In this document: positions 1 through 12,559 of the stretch, piece after piece
How positions within the stretch are numbered: position 1 is the first letter of the stretch
Layout: each line of letters starts with the position of its first letter
From: Gnetum montanum
Lineage: Eukaryota; Streptophyta; Gnetopsida; Gnetales; Gnetaceae
Assembly: GCA_015680685.1 (NCBI GenBank)
Contig: MNCI01023592.1
Coordinates: 404,045-468,044, forward strand
Length of the DNA: 64,000 bases
Reading direction: 5' to 3'
The notes under the pieces: model-generated
Told to the model about the DNA's origin: nothing
Seen by the model: the letters and a program-made list of their open reading frames with translations, nothing else
The model's database searches: none
Translations under genes and position numbers: made by a program

Positions 1-1040
1 CCCCCCCCCAAATAAAATCCAATGTTACCATGGTGAGAAATAGATAAAATATTTATAATTTTATATTTTATGTTTTCAATGGACTTTCTAATTATAAAGA
101 ATAAAACAAACATAAATACACGTGCATTGCAATCTCTCCTAGGGACAAGTGCAATGCTCATGTTGCAACCTCTCTTTGAACAGGTGTAATACCATACATG
201 GAATGTCATAAAATGATTGTTAGTAACAACATTAATGGCCCAACACCATGACATATAGTTATAACCTTCTCAAATAAGGATGAATCATCACAGCATAATA
301 TAATGAAAAGAAATAAATATTTTTATTATTTTTAATGTTTAAGGAATCAACTGTAGAACAAGGGAAAACTATGAGCTTTATTGATGATGAAAATACTATA
401 CTCCGCATCGATCAAATAGTTCTTGACTATGTAAGTAAGGTAGCACTCTAATAGAATCTAGTTACACTTATGAAAGTAAGAACTTACCCAAGGGAGGAAG
501 AGCTTTTTAAATAAACTAGATACCAAAAGCTCCAAGGAATAAAAATTACATTATAAATAACTTAGATATGTAAAAAACATGATCTTAGTATTTATAATTT
601 TCACATGGAAATGAAGGCTCATCAACACTTAGGAATTAATGGAGGCCTATTAACATAGCCTTAGTTGATCTTGATTACACAAATGGCCTAGAAGGGATGC
701 ATCAACACCCCTACACTGACATAAAGGGTGCACTAACATAGGGGAGTCAATGTAGCTAACTCTCCCCAAACCATAATTTGCATCTTAAGTCTCAAATAAA
801 ATCCAGAACCTAAGGGAGGATATCACAAGAGCCATAGGTCATTTCAATGAAGCTAGAAACATCCCAAGGAGCTTGAAATCATTTACACAACCTAAAAGCG
901 TAATACAAGGGATCAAGATGCATCTCATAAGACCAAGAACCTCAACCAAACATGTTGGGATAAAAACATAGGGAACATGAAATACTTCATAAATCTTGGA
1001 CTTACAACTAGCATAAAAATCATCACTGAATGCCTCATGA
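1..1040 (-). repeat. Element E 3' LTR (truncated by window start)
   Basis: This stretch aligns collinearly with 10340-12548 after removal of an insert there. The minus-strand LTR start is near 1040, where the sequence reads as a decayed TGATGAGGCAT next to a purine tract. The other end runs off the window. Short open frames inside it, such as 839-1051, are not genes. Confidence 0.8.
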
Positions 1041-1052
1041 TTTCCCCACAAC
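1041..1052 (-). promoter_or_regulatory. Polypurine tract of element E
   Basis: On the minus strand the sequence reads AGTTGTGGGGAAA directly before the 3' LTR. The same AGTTGTGGGG core precedes the 3' LTR of element C (53444-53458). It would prime plus-strand synthesis during reverse transcription. Confidence 0.7.
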
Positions 1053-3940
1053 TAGGTAAAGCTAGTCTATATCTTTAACACTCAACACATAGGGACTAGG
1101 ACTAGACATATGATAAAATTAATGTGGAGGAATTATAAATATAAAAATACTTTGACATAACATGCATTACAAAATTACCACATAGAGAAGCGGGGCCACA
1201 GGATAATCGCTGATAGGAATAGTTCCCTAGTAGGCTTGTAAGCTAAGAATTTCTCACACTTGATGGAATGATCTTTCATATGTCTTTTGCATTTTACTCA
1301 ATTGCAAGTTGTTATGCATGTTTCTTACTTGCAATTTAGGGATGTAATCCATTTCACCTCCTAATCTTCCTTTTGAGATAGACTCTTGGATTTTGATTTA
1401 CATAGGTAATCTTCAAGTAGAATTGCATGGTGTTGTCTTTATTACCTAAACATGTTAGACTACAATAATGCTAAAAATCATGTGAAATCTTTAGACATTA
1501 AACCACCATTAAAAAACATGCATGAGAATAATGATAAGCATAATTTCTAAAGAAAACATGAACAAACTCACAATCCTATGCCAAACACATACATGGTTAT
1601 GATGGATAAGAGAGAATAGAAAAAAAATTCCATTGAGTCATGTCTCTCCCTCATGACTAAGTTACAAGACACCAGCCTTGATTAACATGAATTAAATACA
1701 TACACCAAAGAATATGATCATAATAATTAAAGGCATGGATGTGGAAAGCAATAAAACAAAAGGCTCTAAAACATGTAGTACCATTAACCACATAAACTGA
1801 GGTATGTAAGATTACAAAGTATGACTCAGTGAGACATCCAATCTATAATTTAAAAACATTGGCAAAAAACAAAGGTGGAAGAAGGTAGCCCTAGTCAACC
1901 CACTAGACTCATCAAGTTACAACCTCATAAGTGGAAGACCAATTAAGTGTCTTATGTCATGCAACCACCATCATCCTAGAATTAATCTTGCACTTACTTT
2001 CTCTCAATGTAAAGCCACTAAGGATTCACAAGTGGATCCTCCACATATTAGGCTCCTACCTTTCTTGTCCTTGTAAAACTTGTTAATGAAACACCTATCG
2101 ATTTCCAAAAACTAGTGAGGCATCAACATCAAATATGATTCCATCCTCCTAGATGGCCAAATCTTATCCTCTATTTTGGATAATCAACTTCCTACCATAT
2201 GCAATGATGCACGAATTAGAAAGAGAAGATAGGGAGAATGAAAGATGGACAAGAGAGAGAAAATGAGAGTGAAAAATCATCCAATCCCTAGCTAATCATT
2301 CAATTTACACATGCATGAGCACATCCTACATCTTGCTAGAGATACATTGTTGCATCCTTTTATTGCTACTTGTACACATGATGTGGATAGATCTCCAAGT
2401 CCTCCTTCCATGTGCAAGGTTACACTTGTTGCTACTAATGTCATCTAGTCTTGATTATTCCATAGTCTAATTACAAGTGAAACTAAACCAAGACAATGTA
2501 CCACAAAGCATCCAAATGTTAAGATTTTGGTTTGATCTTTCTTCATCCATGCACGTATGCATAGCAAGCTCACCCAATTTTTCTTTACCAAAACCCTCTT
2601 GTTGATCCTTCTAGTTATGCTAACCATTCCTAATTCCAATAGTGAATACAATGTCATGACTCGGAAATTATGGGCTTGATCATGATTTGGGTTAATCATT
2701 ATAAATTTTAACCCCTGGAGCAAATGGATTTAGGAACTAGATGGAAGTAGCAATTGATGTTATCAAAGTTCACTAAGAGAGAGAATTCTAGGCCTTAATG
2801 GCCATGGGTAAAAATGGATTAAGAGATTTTCTTGGACCATTACATTAGGAAACTAGGTGATCCAACCAATGGGTTGAACATAAGAAAGGATTACATGGGT
2901 ATTTGTTCAACCACTCAATTTCTCTTTAATTAAGCAATCATAAAATTAATTTGGGATGGAAAAAGTACCAATTTGTATAGATTAATAATCTTGGAATTAC
3001 ATTACTCTTCCCATCGCCTCTTCTTCTTATCATTGTTATTATTTTATTTTATTTTTCTTTCTTTCTTCTTCTTTTTCATCTTTTCATGTTTTCATTTCAT
3101 TTATTTTTTTATCATTTTATTTTTATTTTTTCCATTTGGTTTTTCTTTTATTAGAAGAGGATTCTTAATGGTGTATAGAAGTCATGGGAATGATTGAATT
3201 GTCAAATCATCACATGGAGTCTTTAACTCTCACGAACATGGGGATTCATCCCTCACTACACAACACATGTAGGTTCATAAGATTGTAAACCTCTTCTGAT
3301 CAAGATGGCCAAGAATGATAGCACGTGCACCTTGATTCAATCATACTAATTAGACCCATTTAGTGATCATAATAACTCTCAATGATAAACCATTTCTTAC
3401 CAATAATCAAGCACTTTTATAGGATTCTAGAGCTCACACCCTAAGATATGAACCCACCACCTACCCACACTTCCAATAGAATTAGCCTCATCAACTTGTA
3501 GGGTGAGTCCTAGCTCCTTGCTAACTCTGAGCCTGGTTCATTGGTGATGGATAGAAGAAAATGTATATGGATGAATTTTTTTGTATAGACATTCCATCAA
3601 TTAAGGCCACTTTGGACCTGTTTGGTGCTCTTACATCATCATCACATCTAAAATTCATCCATCCACTATTGACTTATTAAATGAGCATTCATAAAGCACA
3701 TTAACTGGTTTTTCCATAGATACACAAACATACTTAAGGAAAAGAAAATATCATGAATTATTAATCATTAAGCTCAAAAATATGAAGAGTACTAACTAAA
3801 CACACTAGCTTTATTAAAGCACATAACTAAAATAGCTAGAAGAAAAGAAAATTTGACATGGCATCGAGGATTCTCCCCATTGACTAATCCATGTCTAATA
3901 CCTAATAGACCTCTAAGTATCAAATGCAAGATTTATCATT
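1053..3940 (-). other. Non-coding spacer of element E between integrase and 3' LTR
   Basis: No coding signal was recognised on either strand. It includes a T-rich low-complexity block at about 3005-3150 (plus strand) that gives a spurious open frame. Long non-coding or extra-ORF stretches downstream of integrase are usual in Athila and Tat lineages. Confidence 0.5.
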
Positions 3941-4900
3941 ATGTACACTTAGAGGGAAAAGATATTCTTGATAGCACTTCAAATGTTGTTCATTAACCAA
4001 GAAAATTTTAGCTAGCTCATATGGATGGTAGATATATGCTTCTCCAGACTAGTGACTAGTGTAGAAAATGTATTGCCCTTCTCATTGAAATTGAAATTTA
4101 TCCAAACGAACCAGGTGAAATGGATTAAAATAAAGGATCTCATTGCTAGGCTTAAAATTAAACTCTCTTAGGCAAACGTCATGGTAAGCCATGGTGTAGA
4201 AATATTCTAACTCATTATGCATCAAGGTGATTCTATGATTTTCATTGAGAAAATTTAGGTTGATCAATCTCTCATTTTATGTAGAATATAAGGTCATATC
4301 AAAATCTTCTTTATTTGAAAATCAATGAATACTTATGGAACCTATCCGTAGATCAACTCCAATAGTGTGTAACTGATAGTATTTTTCCATGACATCTGAT
4401 AGATCCAACAATCATCATTAATCTTATTAGCCTAGTATTTTCTATACATACTAACTATCTTCTTAAGTATTCTAAAAATTTCATGATTAGTAACTTTTTC
4501 CTAGCCATTAGCCTATAGATGAGAAGAGGAATTTAATTTATGATTAACTGCACAAGATTCTAATACATTCTTATAGACCTTACTAGTAAATTGTGTATTG
4601 TTATCAAAGATCAAGATTCAAAGAATTTCAAACTTATGAAGAATATTGTTTTGAAGGAAGTTTTCTATAGTAATAGATGAACAATCCTTAACAGTAGTAA
4701 CTTCCCTCCACTTCGTGCAATATTCAATGCATATGATGATGTATACTTTAACGTTAGAGGCTAGAGAAATGGAGCTAATGAAGTCAATCCCCCACTTGTC
4801 AAAGGGCTTTAATGGTTGGATCCATTGTTGTGATCCCTCAATATGTGAAGACATACCTCCCTCATGTTGAAAATTATGATAGTAATGCATAAAGTGCTAG
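3940..4900 (-). pseudogene. Ty3/gypsy integrase, element E
   Basis: The minus-strand frame 4890-4618 shows the integrase core start: a QQWIQPL segment, then W-G-I-D-F carrying the first catalytic Asp, then an IEYCTKW segment matching the usual V-D-Y-x-T-K-W. Further down (4267-3950) the C-terminal module is readable as a decayed 'V-L-Y-F-N-P' stretch followed by P-F-x-V and N-E-Q-H-L-K-C-Y, the normal tail of this lineage. Frameshifts and stops separate these pieces, so no integrase could be made. Confidence 0.85.
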
Positions 4901-5049
4901 GCATCATGAAACATGGTGGGCTAGAAATAGCCCACAAGCTATAGCTTTGTTATGGGCATCTTTTTAACATAGTGCCCACCACACACATCATGATGCACAT
5001 GATACAAGATGGTACATTGGCTTTCTTTTAAAAAAAACCATCTTTCAAG

Positions 5050-6095
5050 CCCATTAGAAAATATCTTATATAAATTCTCTTGGATGACCAAGTAAGGTCT
5101 CATCTAGTGTTGGAATCATTGGATCTTTCATTTATCTCTCCTATGAGAAATCTTCTAGGCCACCAAGTAGTTGAGAATATCAACAAACCATGGGCATTCA
5201 CATTTGCTCATTGAGTTATAAATGACCTTATAAATGTGACCATCTATAAAGTCATCAAGAAGCACACATTATCCCTATTTTTTTATTTATAGCCACAATA
5301 GATGATTTTCCACCACAGGCTCAACTCCCTTACTATCAATCATTGGAGATCAAATTCCTACAAAAAAACTAACCATTAAATAACTCAAGGATTAACATTT
5401 GGTTTGTTCATGAGGAATTGGATAGCACTATGACAAGTGTGCACGAAACTTTTGCAAAAAGAACACAATGCCTAAATTTTTGCAATGCAAAAATGATGGT
5501 CATTTTCTCCTATTTGATGGTAATGTAATTCAATTAAGGCTTCATAATGCTTTGTATAGTATAGTGGATGTAGTAGGGCCTCCTCTTCTTATCAAAATAC
5601 ACTGGAGCATCATCCAATACAAATTTAGAAGCATTTATCATTCTATAAAATGGTTTGAGTCTAGTTAAGACTCTGCAACACCAAAGTTTGGGTTAGCCTT
5701 TCCTTCATATATTGGAAGGCATTTTCAAATTTTTTCTTCATAAGAATGGAACAACTTTCTTTTTGGGCTCATATAAAGGCTTGGATATTTTGAAATAATC
5801 TATAGTAAATCTACGATAATAGCCTATGTAGCTAAGAAAAGATTACACATATTTAGCCATTGTTGGAATTTGTATCATTTTCTTAATGATGAAAATCTTG
5901 TTACAGTCTATTTCTATCCCCTTTTTAGAAACAAGTGGCTTTTCTTCTAATTTAGCTTCAAGTTCACCTGGAGCTAATGTCATAAAATAGCTTCAACTTG
6001 GTCCAAGGCTTCCTAAAATGTTTTGCCATAGGTAGAAAAGTAATCCATGAAGACTTTCATGAGGATCATTGAACTTAGAAGGGGGCATGAATAAG
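5050..6095 (-). pseudogene. Ty3/gypsy RT (C-terminal part) and RNase H, element E
   Basis: Reading the minus strand from about 6095, a VFMDYFSTYG segment marks the RT catalytic box, with the second Asp of M-D-D replaced by Tyr. Decayed thumb and RNase H sequence follow towards 5400, including remnants of the H-x-A-I and W-x-x-x-L-x-E-F-D regions. The RT part upstream of the catalytic box is missing, because insert F occupies that position. Numerous stops are present. Confidence 0.7.
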
Positions 6096-6109
6096 TTCCT
6101 TAAACAAAA

Positions 6110-7380
6110 ATGATAGCCACAAAAACACACTTAATTTTTACATGGTTCCCAAACATGGATACATCCACACTCAAAGGGTAGTTCACTTGCACACCTCTAG
6201 ACTTTATTTCTTTGAAATGTAGTTTGAAGGGCACCACACCCTATACAAGCTCTAAGCTACACTTCAAAGTCTTGCATCACTACAAAATCACTCAACCCTG
6301 CAAGGTTCCAAAAAGCTTAGAAAGTGGCTTAAAGGATCCCAAAACCTTTACAAATTGAGCTTTGCTTTGGAGTGTTTTGATGCTACACAAACACTCAATC
6401 CCACAGGATCCCAACAAGCTTAATAATAATTTCTTCCTACAAGAAGTAAATCAACCCCAATGGAGCAACAAGAGAGAAATAAAATCACAAGGAAAGAATG
6501 TAACTAACTTTATAGATCCTTATACTTTAAAGCACAATTCACAATCAATCAAGCAAATGATTTTACAAATGAAGTACACAAGTACAATATACAATCATTA
6601 CTTAATAGAGATAGTTCATGCATAATACTTACACAATACCCAAGAATATGAGGTCTTCTTATAGCCTCAAAGTTTCTGAAATCACCTTAAAATTCATGCA
6701 ACAACTATCTAACAACTAGTGTAGATGTCTCCTTCGAGATTGGAATGTCTCTCTGAAATCTCTGAAATTACTTCAATTCTGGGAAGACATCTCTTCTAAT
6801 ATGGAGACATCTTTTCTTGAAAGGAGACATCTCCTATTTTTGGGAGATGTCTTTTTTGGGTGCCCTCCATTTTGGCCAAGACATCTTCTTCATCTAGGAG
6901 ACATCTTCTCCTAATAGGAGATGTCTCTTATTTTTGGAAGACGTCTTCTCTACATTTGAACTTTGATTCCAAGGCTTCTTCTTGATCATTGGAGCATCTT
7001 CTTTTAGCTTGTAGTCTTCTTTACCCCTCCATGCTCCCTTGAGTCCTTCTAGTCTTTACTTTGAGATTTCTTGTAGATGTCATTCTTTAAGTTCTCCTTT
7101 ATGCTTGCAAAACATCACATTTCCAAACATTCTATGTTCTCCATCTTCTTTAAGATTTTGACATACCAGAAGGTCAACATTTCATACTCTTGATGATGTA
7201 ATCTTGAAATACAAACATCACTCAACATTGGATAAGACAAGAAAATCACTTGATATTTCAAAAACTTAATTTGTGGCTTTATGAACTAGATCTTCTTCAA
7301 GGAAATTAACATCTCTAATGATGGAGAGATATTTTGTAACACAATGGTTGCAACAATGCTTTCCATATGACTAGAAAGGA
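6110..7380. mobile_element. Insert F: LTR-like insertion in element E pol
   Basis: This stretch sits where the first half of E's RT should be, between protease sequence (right) and the RT catalytic box (left). It has no coding signal. It carries a dense array of AGACATCT/AGATGTCT motifs at 6719-6960 of the sort found in insert G. Its exact ends and target duplication could not be fixed by eye, so the coordinates are approximate. Confidence 0.45.
6719..6960. repeat. Array of AGACATCT / AGATGTCT inverted motifs
   Basis: Within about 240 bp the 8-mer AGACATCT (or GAGACATCT) and its reverse complement AGATGTCT recur roughly ten times in both orientations, with spacings of 10-30 bp. Some pairs form hairpins, such as GGAGACATCTCC and AGACATCT...AGATGTCT. 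A related array lies at 11140-11600. Confidence 0.75.
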
Positions 7381-7439
7381 GTGCTTAATATCCACTTGTA
7401 ATTTGTCATTTTAATTACATCTTTCCTGCTAATTTCAAG

Positions 7440-7930
7440 GTGAGGGAATTAGAAGATTGACCTAGTATTAATGATGCTCAACCAGGCCTTTTCCATGATG
7501 ATAGGAAAGTTATCTTCTATCTTTTTCTTCATGTTAATCACTAAGATTTCTACAAGGTAGGATAATCCTATCAATGTTATCATTACATCATTTACCTGTC
7601 CCGCAGGATATGTGTACGATTAGTCTACAAACTCCAACTTGATGTAGTACTCTTAAGAGGAGGGAGTGCCTAATAAAGATACTATTGTGATGAAATGATA
7701 TTGACTCTAAAAGTAAATTCACAAAGATCTAGGAAATGATCCTTTTCAAAAACATGAATCTTCACCATGGGACTGCTAGGATCTAATTTCTTTTTGAGTA
7801 GATAACCTTCTTTTACCACCTGCATAGTTGTCTTGGACATGGTAATGGTCACAACACCACTTCCATCAAGTGTCATATTAACAAATTTTCCAAATGTTTT
7901 TGAAGAACTTCTTCCTAAAGTGGATGCTTC
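7440..7930 (-). pseudogene. Ty3/gypsy aspartic protease region, element E
   Basis: The minus-strand sequence from about 7600 to 7470 reads Y-L-V-E-I-L-V-I-N...D-N-F-P-I-I-M-E-K-A-W-L. This aligns with Y-L-V-D-F-L-M-I-R...G-D-F-P-I-Y-H-A-K-D-L in element B (about 39800-39880), the tail of the protease before the G-R-P-W-L turn. The catalytic D-S/T-G motif is not readable. The short open frame 7876-7682 is only a piece between stops. Confidence 0.55.
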
Positions 7931-9850
7931 ACTTCAATAGTGTTCAAGGAATGGTATCTAGATCTTCTTAATATGGACTCTTGTTCTATGTCTATTGTTT
8001 CCTCTTCATAGGACAAAGAAGATGAAGTGGACCTAGCCCTATGGCACTCACATCTATGCTTATAATAGAATTTTCTATCATGGGACCTTAACTTACTCTC
8101 TATAATCAAATCATTAGGGATATAGTAATATTGTTCAATTACATATATGAAAGCAAGATAAGCATAATAGAAAATGTCATACAATTTAGTTTAACTTAGT
8201 TTTGGTTGACTAGGCATCCCATCTTGCATGGAATCAAGAAGTAAATTTTTTTGCTAATATTCTTGGCAAGATTGCAACGTAGCATTTCTTGACACAAGCT
8301 AGTACTATTGAGATGTTGAATATGAAAGTGAATTAGTACCTTGCTAGGCACCTTGAAAGTAGGGATCAAAAGAAAATATCATCTATTATTGCATTAGAGT
8401 TGGAAAGTTCCATGGAGCAACACCCCAAGATTTTGAACTTTTTCACAATTTAGTACTACTTCTTAGTTTGTGAATATATACCTCCAAGATAGTATACTTG
8501 GCTAAAGTATGGAGTCCTCCTTATTTGTCTCTTAATAAACTTGAAATTCAAGGGCCTCTAAGCTTATCCTATTTTTCCAATTATTTGAACCATAACTGGG
8601 TAGCACTATGAGTCCTAATAATCCACAAAATACTTACAAAAATACTCATTAGTAGAGGATGAGAAAGCCTCATCTAAATACTCCCTTGTACTCTTGGAGT
8701 ATGAGAGAGTTTCCTTACCCTTGTCATTATACTTCTTTCTATGTCCAAGTGATATAATTTCTTTTGCCATGGCTTCAACCACCCTACCCTTAATATCCTT
8801 AAGGATAGTGATCGTCTTCTCATGCATCACATTCCAAACTTAATCCACTCAATGGGTCAAGTCTATTAAGGCCTTGTTTTTTACTTGTTCTTGCACTAAG
8901 ACCTCAATAGTAGTAGGAGTTTCAATTATACCTTTGATGATTTTCATCTCCTTTCTATGTGTGGGATCACAACTGTACTTCTTAGATGACTCCCATTTCT
9001 ACCATTTGGCTTCTATAATAGCTATGGTATCAAGAAGTACTTTGATTTGAGCCATAAATTTTTTATGTACCTAGCCCATTGCATACATATCCACTCGTTC
9101 CCTTATTTCCTACTTTAGGCCTTCCATGATATGCATCAATTTTTCTCTTTGTCTAAAGCTACAATTTAGACAACAATAAGCTATGTTTAAATACCTCTTA
9201 ATGATAATATCCAGAAATTTACAAGCTTCTTGTCTCCATCCTGCCATCTCCTTTACAATGTTTAAAATGCAAGCATAGGTTTGGAATTTGGTGTAAAAAA
9301 TTTTAACTAGATCTACACATCTTTGAATTGATTTAGGTGGCAAGAATTTGTACCAAGTTTTTGCTTGCTTGATGAAGGTGTAGGGGGAACAACTGAAACT
9401 TGTACTAATTACAAAAATGCTTGATTATTTGTTTAATCTTGCTATTACAAACATGCTCCTTTAGAATGTAGATAGCTTTATTAGGCTCATGATAATCACC
9501 CCAATTAAATAAGGGGGCATCATCATCACTAGATGGTCCTAATACGTAAAGATGCTCGAACTTGGAAAGAAGATCATCCACATGAATTCTAGCTACTTTT
9601 GGATTGACAAGTCTTGATCATTAGCCTTTATGGTGGATTAGTCCTCTATCCTTGATGTTCATTATCTTATTTTACTTCTCATCTAAGCTGAAAAGCAACA
9701 ATGGACCTCCTCTTCCATCATTTGGTCTTAGAGCTCTTGTTCCTATAGGAATTCATAGTTGTTGTACTCTAGCTCCGAAGCTATGTAAAATGCATGAAAC
9801 TATTACAGCTCAAGGTTGATCAGGGCTTCTTTAACATCTCCTATTGCAAC
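7900..9850 (-). pseudogene. Ty3/gypsy gag, element E
   Basis: The minus-strand frame 9343-9110 has the capsid pattern of this lineage: a F-Y-T-K-F-Q-T-Y segment, a W-R-Q-E segment and a C-C-L-N-C...L-M-H-I-M-E-G-L segment. These match F-N-E-R-Y-Q-T-Y, W-K-Q-E and H-R-C-P...I-I-D-G-L in elements A-C. A readable middle portion lies at 8830-8615, and lysine/arginine-rich C-terminal scraps run to about 7915. Stops and frameshifts are frequent. No zinc knuckle was found in this copy. Confidence 0.7.
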
Positions 9851-10140
9851 CATGGCTAGCTCCTTTGATAATCACCTATGGAAATCATGCCATCTTCCTT
9901 TCTTGTTCTGATGATAAGTTAAGACAATCTATGATAGGATTAGATCATTAGAGTGTTCAAAAGTAATTGAAGCTCTTCTTCATTTTGTCACATTTCTTAA
10001 GGTCTTTTACAAGCTCTTAGCATTCCTCACCATCTCGTTTGTATTCAAAATATTTACATAGTGCTAAGAACACAAACTTGGTTTAAATAAATGTTAAAGT
10101 TATGAATGTATAAGTATTTCCATGTAGTTCACTAATGTCT

Positions 10141-10158
10141 TCCTTGGCAACAACACCA
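10141..10158 (-). promoter_or_regulatory. Primer-binding site of element E (tRNA-Asp type)
   Basis: The minus strand reads TGGTGTTGTTGCCAAGGA immediately inside the 5' LTR. Against the complement of the plant tRNA-Asp 3' end (TGGCGCCGTTGCCGGGGA) it has five differences, all C-to-T or G-to-A. Confidence 0.7.
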
Positions 10159-12548
10159 ATGATAGGGGTTCCATTTTTTTTATCAATGGGATTTATTATA
10201 TAAAATATACTACAATCTAATCGTAAGCTTTAAAGATAATATTAATTAGATTGTCAAGAACACTCATGTATATTATTGCATTCAATAAATATAAAAGATA
10301 TTATAATACATATGATACAAATAAAATCCTCTATTACAACAATAATAAATAAAGAAAATATTTATAATTTTATATTTTACAAGTTTATATGAATTTTATA
10401 ATTATAAAGAACAAAAGAAACATAAATATATATACATCGTAATCCCTCCTCGAGATAGGCACAATGCTCGTGCCATAATCCCTTTTGGAACAGGTGCGAC
10501 ACCACACACAAAATGTAATAAAATGGCTCTTAGTCATAACCTCAATGGTCCAACACCATTGGTACAAGTTTGGCATCTCATTAGATCCCAATAGGACCCA
10601 TTCCACAACTTCCAAGTAAATATAGCTTAGAAAATAAAAATAACATAATCAATTGAGAAAACCTCCCTTATATTAAGAAAATTCTCAAAATACAAAGAAA
10701 ATACATTAAAGATGAGGAGCCAAGCTCAACTCACAACTCTCCCAAAGATCTTAGAGGCCATACTTTTCCTCTCTCAATTCTCAATTTCTCATCATGAAGC
10801 CAAAGCTTAAGACAAGACACTTATAAAAGATTTTTTTCAACCTCTCTCAAGCGCTCTTCCTTGCCTCTCACTCAATTTTCTTGCAAAATCTTTTCCTTAC
10901 TCAAGAGCTCTCTATCTTTCTCTTGGTCTTGGTTCTCTTGGTGATTGCTTTCCATAACCAAACATGAAACATGCATCACAATTACATAGAAAACAAGATA
11001 AGAAAAACCCTAGGAAACACTTCTGAAGCTTTACTTGAAGATATTCTGTTGTTTTCCATTTTTTCTTACCTTCTTCTGCTATTTCCCAAATTGGAATGAT
11101 CAATTTTGGAAGTTTTCTTGCTCACTCGAGTCATCTCTGACCTTTTCAAGATGTCTCAAAGTTAACCAAGCTCTCAAGAAAGATGTCTACTATTATTCCA
11201 AGAAGTTTCCTCTAGTGCTAGGATGTCTTATTATAGGCCAAGACATCTTGCCTAAGACATCTTGCATGAGATGTCTTAAATGTAGCTAACAAGTCTTGGA
11301 TGCAACTGAGATGTCTCACTTGCCAGGACTAAACACAAAGATGCTTGTTTTAAGACCTAAAACCTCCAAATGCCTTCAAACAAGCTCCCATAGATCCTAG
11401 AACCTCCTAAACTCATCAAAATGAGTCCAAAACACCCCCAGACATGCCAAAACACCTAGGAATCATCATCGACAAGGTCAACACAAAAATACACACACTA
11501 ACAAGACACTCATTCAAGATACATTGAGAATCACACAAGGGTTGGCTAATGTCTCTTATCACTTCCAGGTCTTAACTAAGATGTCTTCTAGCCTCCCAAT
11601 ACATCTTCTTCAAGCTCAAAACTTGCAAAACATTCATGTAGGGTAGAATAAGGGGATCAAAAGAGGTATCCCTACACTAAACATGTCATGCAATTATGAC
11701 CGCCTCAGATAAGAATGAATCATCATAGCTTGATAGAATGAAAAAGAAATAAATATTTTTATCATTTTTAGTGTCTAAGACATCAACATTAGAACAAGGA
11801 AAAATCATGAGCTTTATTCATCATGCAAACAATGGACTCTATATTGACCAAATGTTTGGACTCTATATGTTTCTAGGCTACATAAGTAAGGTAGCACTTT
11901 GATAGAGTCTAGTTGTACTTGTGAAAGTGACCACTCAAAACACATACTAGATAAGGAAATGGAATCAACTTGCCTAAGTGAGGAAGAGCTCTTCACATAA
12001 ATTGAATGCCACATGCTTCAAGGAATGAAAATTATGTTTAAAATAACTTAGATATGTAAATAAGCTCATTGCATATATTTATAGTTTTCATGTTGAAACA
12101 GAGAATATTTGTCAATGCCTAAGCATCAACAAAGGTCCATTAACACAACCCAAGTTGATCCTAATTATATGAATGGCAAATCAAGGCAAACCAAGCCTAG
12201 AATGGGTGTGTTAGTTCCCCTACACTAATGTAGGGGGTGTGCTGATGTAGGTGAGTCAATGCACCCCATCCCTCCAAATCATACTTTGAATACTAAATCC
12301 CAAATAAAAGTTGGAACCTAAGGCAACATGATGGAAGGCTCTTATGACATCTAAATAAAGCTAGAATCATCCTAAGAAGCTTGGAATCATGCAAAAAATC
12401 TAAAAGTGTGACCCATGGGATAATAGTACATCTCAGAAGACTAAGAACCTTAACTAAATATGCTAAACTACAAATGCAAGGTACATAAAACACTTCCTAA
12501 ATCTAGGACTTACAATTGACATAAAAATTAGTACTAGATGCCTCATCA
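10159..12548 (-). repeat. Element E 5' LTR, interrupted by insert G
   Basis: It is collinear with 1-1040 on both sides of an approximately 1.1-kb insert. The LTR start at 12548 reads TGATGAGGCAT on the minus strand, and the end at about 10159 abuts the primer-binding site. Confidence 0.8.
10560..11683. mobile_element. Insert G: LTR-like insertion in the 5' LTR of E
   Basis: The left LTR runs without a break through the position where the right LTR is interrupted (after CAACACCAT, resuming near ATGTCATGCAATTATGACC). The inserted approximately 1.1 kb has TG...CA-like ends and no gene. It carries dispersed AGATGTCT/AGACATCT motifs between 11140 and 11600. No clean target duplication was seen. 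A solo LTR of the same family as insert F is the simplest reading. Confidence 0.5.
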
Positions 12549-12559
12549 TTGATTTGGAG

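Larger units (their letters stand above)
1..12548 (-). mobile_element. Element E: degenerate Ty3/gypsy (Athila-like) LTR retrotransposon
   Basis: On the minus strand the order is 5' LTR (right), primer-binding site, gag, protease, RT/RNase H, integrase, long non-coding stretch, polypurine tract and 3' LTR (left, cut by the window edge). The LTRs are recognised by long collinear similarity between about 20-1040 and 10340-12548. All coding parts carry many stops and frameshifts, so the copy is dead. Insert F sits between protease and RT, and insert G lies inside the 5' LTR. The long spacer after integrase, the tRNA-Asp-type primer site and the gag type resemble elements A, B and C further along the window. 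Confidence 0.85.

Noticed and set aside
2973-3197. 74-codon hydrophobic open frame
   Set aside because: Translation of a T-rich low-complexity block. No start context or family.
6719-6960. CRISPR-like array
   Set aside because: Motifs are 8-9 bp, in both orientations, with irregular spacing, in plant LTR sequence.
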